Assembly: GCF_021391675.1 (NCBI RefSeq)
Contig: NZ_CP090096.1
Span: 558,001 to 622,000, forward strand
Reading direction: 5' to 3'
Origin: Neorhizobium galegae
Lineage (GTDB): Bacteria; Pseudomonadota; Alphaproteobacteria; Rhizobiales; Rhizobiaceae
DNA: 64,000 bases
Positions 62,122 to 64,000 of this stretch are shown here, in pieces. The notes under the pieces were generated by a model. It worked only from the letters and a program-made list of their open reading frames with translations. It had not been told where the DNA came from and did not search any database. Every line of letters begins with the position of its first letter. Position 1 is the first letter of the stretch. Position numbers and translations under genes: made by a program.

Positions 62122-62892
62122 TCAGGCGGGCCGTCTCAACGGAGCGTCATCATCAGGAATTGGCTGCTTGGATTTCCCAAGGGGAATACCGGTAAGGCGT
62201 TCATATTCTGTCTCGGCTGGGCCATAGGTGCCCTGGCTGAGATCGATCAACCCATTGCGGTCTCTCACGAGAATTTCGCCTCGTTGCGATTCGATGAAGC
62301 GCTTTGATTCGAGAATTTGCAGCGCGACGGTCACACCCGGCCGCCGAACCCCCAGCATCATGGCAAGAAATTCATGCGTCACCGAAAAGCTGTCGCCGTC
62401 CATGCGATCGTGAACCATGAGGATCCATCGCGCCAACCGTTCCGCCAGCTTGATCTGGCCGTTGGCAAGCGCCGTATAGGTGGTCTGGATGCCGAGCGCT
62501 CGGGCGTAGTGCATCAAAAGCGCTGCCAAGGGGATACTCTTTGACAAGACGTCTCGCAGATTGTCGGCAGAAACGCGCAATGCCGAGCCGCCCATTTGGA
62601 CGAAGCAGTCGAATGGGCTTTCGGTATCACCTTGAACAAGCGATGTGCCCGTCATGCCATCCCGGCCGAAAAGGCCGACTTCGACTGTGGAACCGCCCTC
62701 TTTGCTCGCCACTACAGAACCAAGGCCGGCCTCGAGAAAGTAGACGAACTCGATCGGCTGATGGGCGCTCTCAAGCGATTGGCGAAGGTTGAGCTGTATC
62801 CTTTCCAGAGATGGCGCAAGCAGGCGCCTATCGTCGGGTGTGATGGCTGACAATAAGCGGTTTTTGGATGCACTTAAATTCTCGGGGGTCAT
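62122..62892 (-). CDS. Crp/Fnr-family transcriptional regulator
   Basis: ATG 62892 (MTPENLSASKNRLLSAI) starts a 256-residue protein; a frame to 63024 adds a non-conserved extension. A cyclic-nucleotide-binding beta barrel (VYFLEAGLGSVVA ... VEVGLFGRDGMTG) leads to a Crp-type helix-turn-helix (HEFLAMMLGVRRPGVTVAL). There is no N-terminal cysteine cluster, so it is not an oxygen-sensing Fnr. Confidence 0.9.
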   Translation of the reverse strand: MTPENLSASKNRLLSAITPDDRRLLAPSLERIQLNLRQSLESAHQPIEFVYFLEAGLGSVVASKEGGSTVEVGLFGRDGMTGTSLVQGDTESPFDCFVQMGGSALRVSADNLRDVLSKSIPLAALLMHYARALGIQTTYTALANGQIKLAERLARWILMVHDRMDGDSFSVTHEFLAMMLGVRRPGVTVALQILESKRFIESQRGEILVRDRNGLIDLSQGTYGPAETEYERLTGIPLGKSKQPIPDDDAPLRRPA

Positions 62893-62933
62893 CGGGCTCT
62901 CCAGGGGGCGAAAGCACGATGATCTTCCAAACG

Positions 62934-63407
62934 TCAGCGCCCTTGCGTGGCCAACGCTGTATATAAGGATGCTCTTAAAAATTGAGTCACGCAACAACTT
63001 TGGTACGAAATCGTACCGACGCACGACCCACCGTTGTTTCCGTGGAGACGGCTACCTCGCCGAGGCGAGGGAACTGCCAGCCCGTCACGGCGGTTTCCGA
63101 GGTCGTCGCGGAGCAGTTTCTCTTGAAGAACGAGCCGACGAACCTCGTCCGCTCCAAGTGCAATGAGAACGAACATACGTTCCGCTCCTTCACGAGCTTG
63201 GACTTCGGCGACGACGTTTCGGGCGATGAGCTCTTCCATGGTTATGTCGGATACTCCAGGGATGACGGAGGTCGGCTGAGGTTCGGGATGATACCGTCCA
63301 AGGAACCTGATGGCCTTATTCTGTCTGCCGTTAAGACCAAGCCGCGGGCCTTCGTTCCTGCGTTCGCGTTGCGCTCGGATCGACAAAACGGCTCGGTGTG
63401 TCATCAT
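62934..63407 (-). CDS. Hypothetical protein
   Basis: A strong GGAGGAAGTA site precedes ATG 63407 (or 63404). The 157-residue frame has one amphipathic, protein-like stretch (DITMEELIARNVVAEVQARE to GADEVRRLVLQEKLLRDDL) and a low-complexity end. I recognise no family. It ends 42 bases before the Crp/Fnr start. A frameshift in the last third is possible. Confidence 0.4.
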   Translation of the reverse strand: MMTHRAVLSIRAQRERRNEGPRLGLNGRQNKAIRFLGRYHPEPQPTSVIPGVSDITMEELIARNVVAEVQAREGAERMFVLIALGADEVRRLVLQEKLLRDDLGNRRDGLAVPSPRRGSRLHGNNGGSCVGTISYQSCCVTQFLRASLYTALATQGR

Positions 63408-63445
63408 TACTTCCTCCGCGCTTGATCCTTCGGCAGGTCGTTGAG

Positions 63446-63721
63446 CTATCCACCGGGTGAGGCCAGAAGCTTGCTGCCCCTTAGATGGCTCCAAGAAGAA
63501 GTGGAAGCCCTTACGTTCTTTGTGCCATCGCGCCGATTGGGATATCTTCGCGGCACAACGTTCAGTTGCAACGATAGTTCCGTGTTCGAAGATAAAGTGC
63601 TCGGCCAGCATTTGATGTTTTGCGTGAACAAAGTTTCCGCATCGATGCCAAACACCTGGTAGGCAGCGGAATGCACGACGATCTCTACTGTCTCGTCGTC
63701 GAATTCGGTGAAAACCGCCAC
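63446..63721 (-). CDS. Hypothetical protein, uncertain
   Basis: From GTG 63721 the frame begins AVFTEFDDETVEIVVHSAAY, which is protein-like, but the second half is Arg/Ser-rich and unconvincing. In-frame sequence continues upstream to a stop without a better start. Alternatively, the next frame (MLAEHFIFEHGTIVATERCA from 63611) is coding. Not recognised. Confidence 0.25.
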   Translation of the reverse strand: MAVFTEFDDETVEIVVHSAAYQVFGIDAETLFTQNIKCWPSTLSSNTELSLQLNVVPRRYPNRRDGTKNVRASTSSWSHLRGSKLLASPGG

Positions 63722-63762
63722 AGATGCTCGTACGTCATCAAGGAAATTTAAGCCGTTACTGG

Positions 63763-63900
63763 CTATCTAGCAGGCTCCTTTCTGATCAGGAGAAGGGCAC
63801 AGCGTTCGGGCAAGATTTCTATGGAGCCAGCCATAGGCAAGGGAGTGACGGAAACAACTTGTCGGGACGTCAACATGCCGGTGTCATCGGAGGCGATCAT
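63763..63900 (-). CDS. Small hypothetical protein
   Basis: GGAGG lies seven bases before ATG 63900 and gives 45 residues (MIASDDTGMLTSRQVVSVTP ...); ATG 63945 would make 60. There is no recognised domain. Only the ribosome-binding site and balanced composition support it. Confidence 0.25.
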   Translation of the reverse strand: MIASDDTGMLTSRQVVSVTPLPMAGSIEILPERCALLLIRKEPAR

Positions 63901-64000
63901 AGCCATGCCTCCGGTACCGGATCGCTTGTCATCCGGGGGGCACATGACTGCACAACAAGCCGTTCAAGCTTCGGCCAGTCCGCGTCACGGGTCGTGCGAA

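Overview
The window looks like a high-GC chromosomal or megaplasmid segment from a member of the Rhizobiaceae (Rhizobium/Agrobacterium/Ensifer-like Alphaproteobacteria). This is inferred from gene content only: HWE-type histidine kinases with partner single-domain receivers, several LysR regulators, many solute-uptake ABC operons, a TPC-type metal ATPase and an IS6-type transposase relic. No rRNA, tRNA, CRISPR array or replication origin was seen.

Layout. 1-2232 is a partial, frameshifted autotransporter (minus). 2670-8426 holds a Tat-exported lactonase, a chemoreceptor, a GlxA-type regulator facing a membrane-anchored DJ-1/PfpI protein, and a flavoprotein remnant. Locus A (8415-19334): LysR, then a plus-strand operon of MmgE/PrpD protein, dipeptide-type ABC importer and two M20 amidohydrolases. 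Locus B (27189-19356): LysR facing a minus-strand operon of ArgH-like lyase, polar amino-acid ABC importer, MmgE/PrpD protein, CE4 deacetylase/imidase-like hydrolase and a broken agmatinase. 27208-34937: acetyltransferase, flavin reductase remnant, small secreted proteins with a sterol desaturase, an OmpR/EnvZ-type pair preceded by four helically phased TTTGT repeats, and a P1B metal ATPase. 35303-35658 is an ETF-ubiquinone oxidoreductase remnant. Locus D (36073-42022): exported carboxylesterase, exported cyclase, lactonase, an orphan TRAP solute-binding protein and LysR. Locus C (54142-42052, minus): proline iminopeptidase-like hydrolase, S9 peptidase, M20 amidohydrolase, dipeptide-type ABC importer, beta-lactamase-fold hydrolase and a third MmgE/PrpD protein. 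54453-63945: IS6/DUF5996 relic, LysR facing a SnoaL-SDR pair, a kinase fragment, a GGDEF-EAL protein, an HWE kinase/receiver pair, a Crp/Fnr regulator and unrecognised small ORFs.

How it works together. Loci A, B and C repeat one plan: an importer for peptides or amino acids, one or more C-N hydrolases or lyases, and an MmgE/PrpD-family protein. Loci A and B each have a divergent LysR gene; locus C instead has an inverted repeat just before its first gene and a convergent LysR beside its last. The most economical reading is three related scavenging pathways for N-acylated, imide or peptide-like nitrogen compounds. The substrate, and the reaction of the MmgE/PrpD proteins, cannot be read from sequence. 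Strong GC hairpins sit beside the solute-binding-protein gene in each of the three operons. Between intact operons lie at least seven gene remnants, which suggests a region of frequent insertion and deletion.
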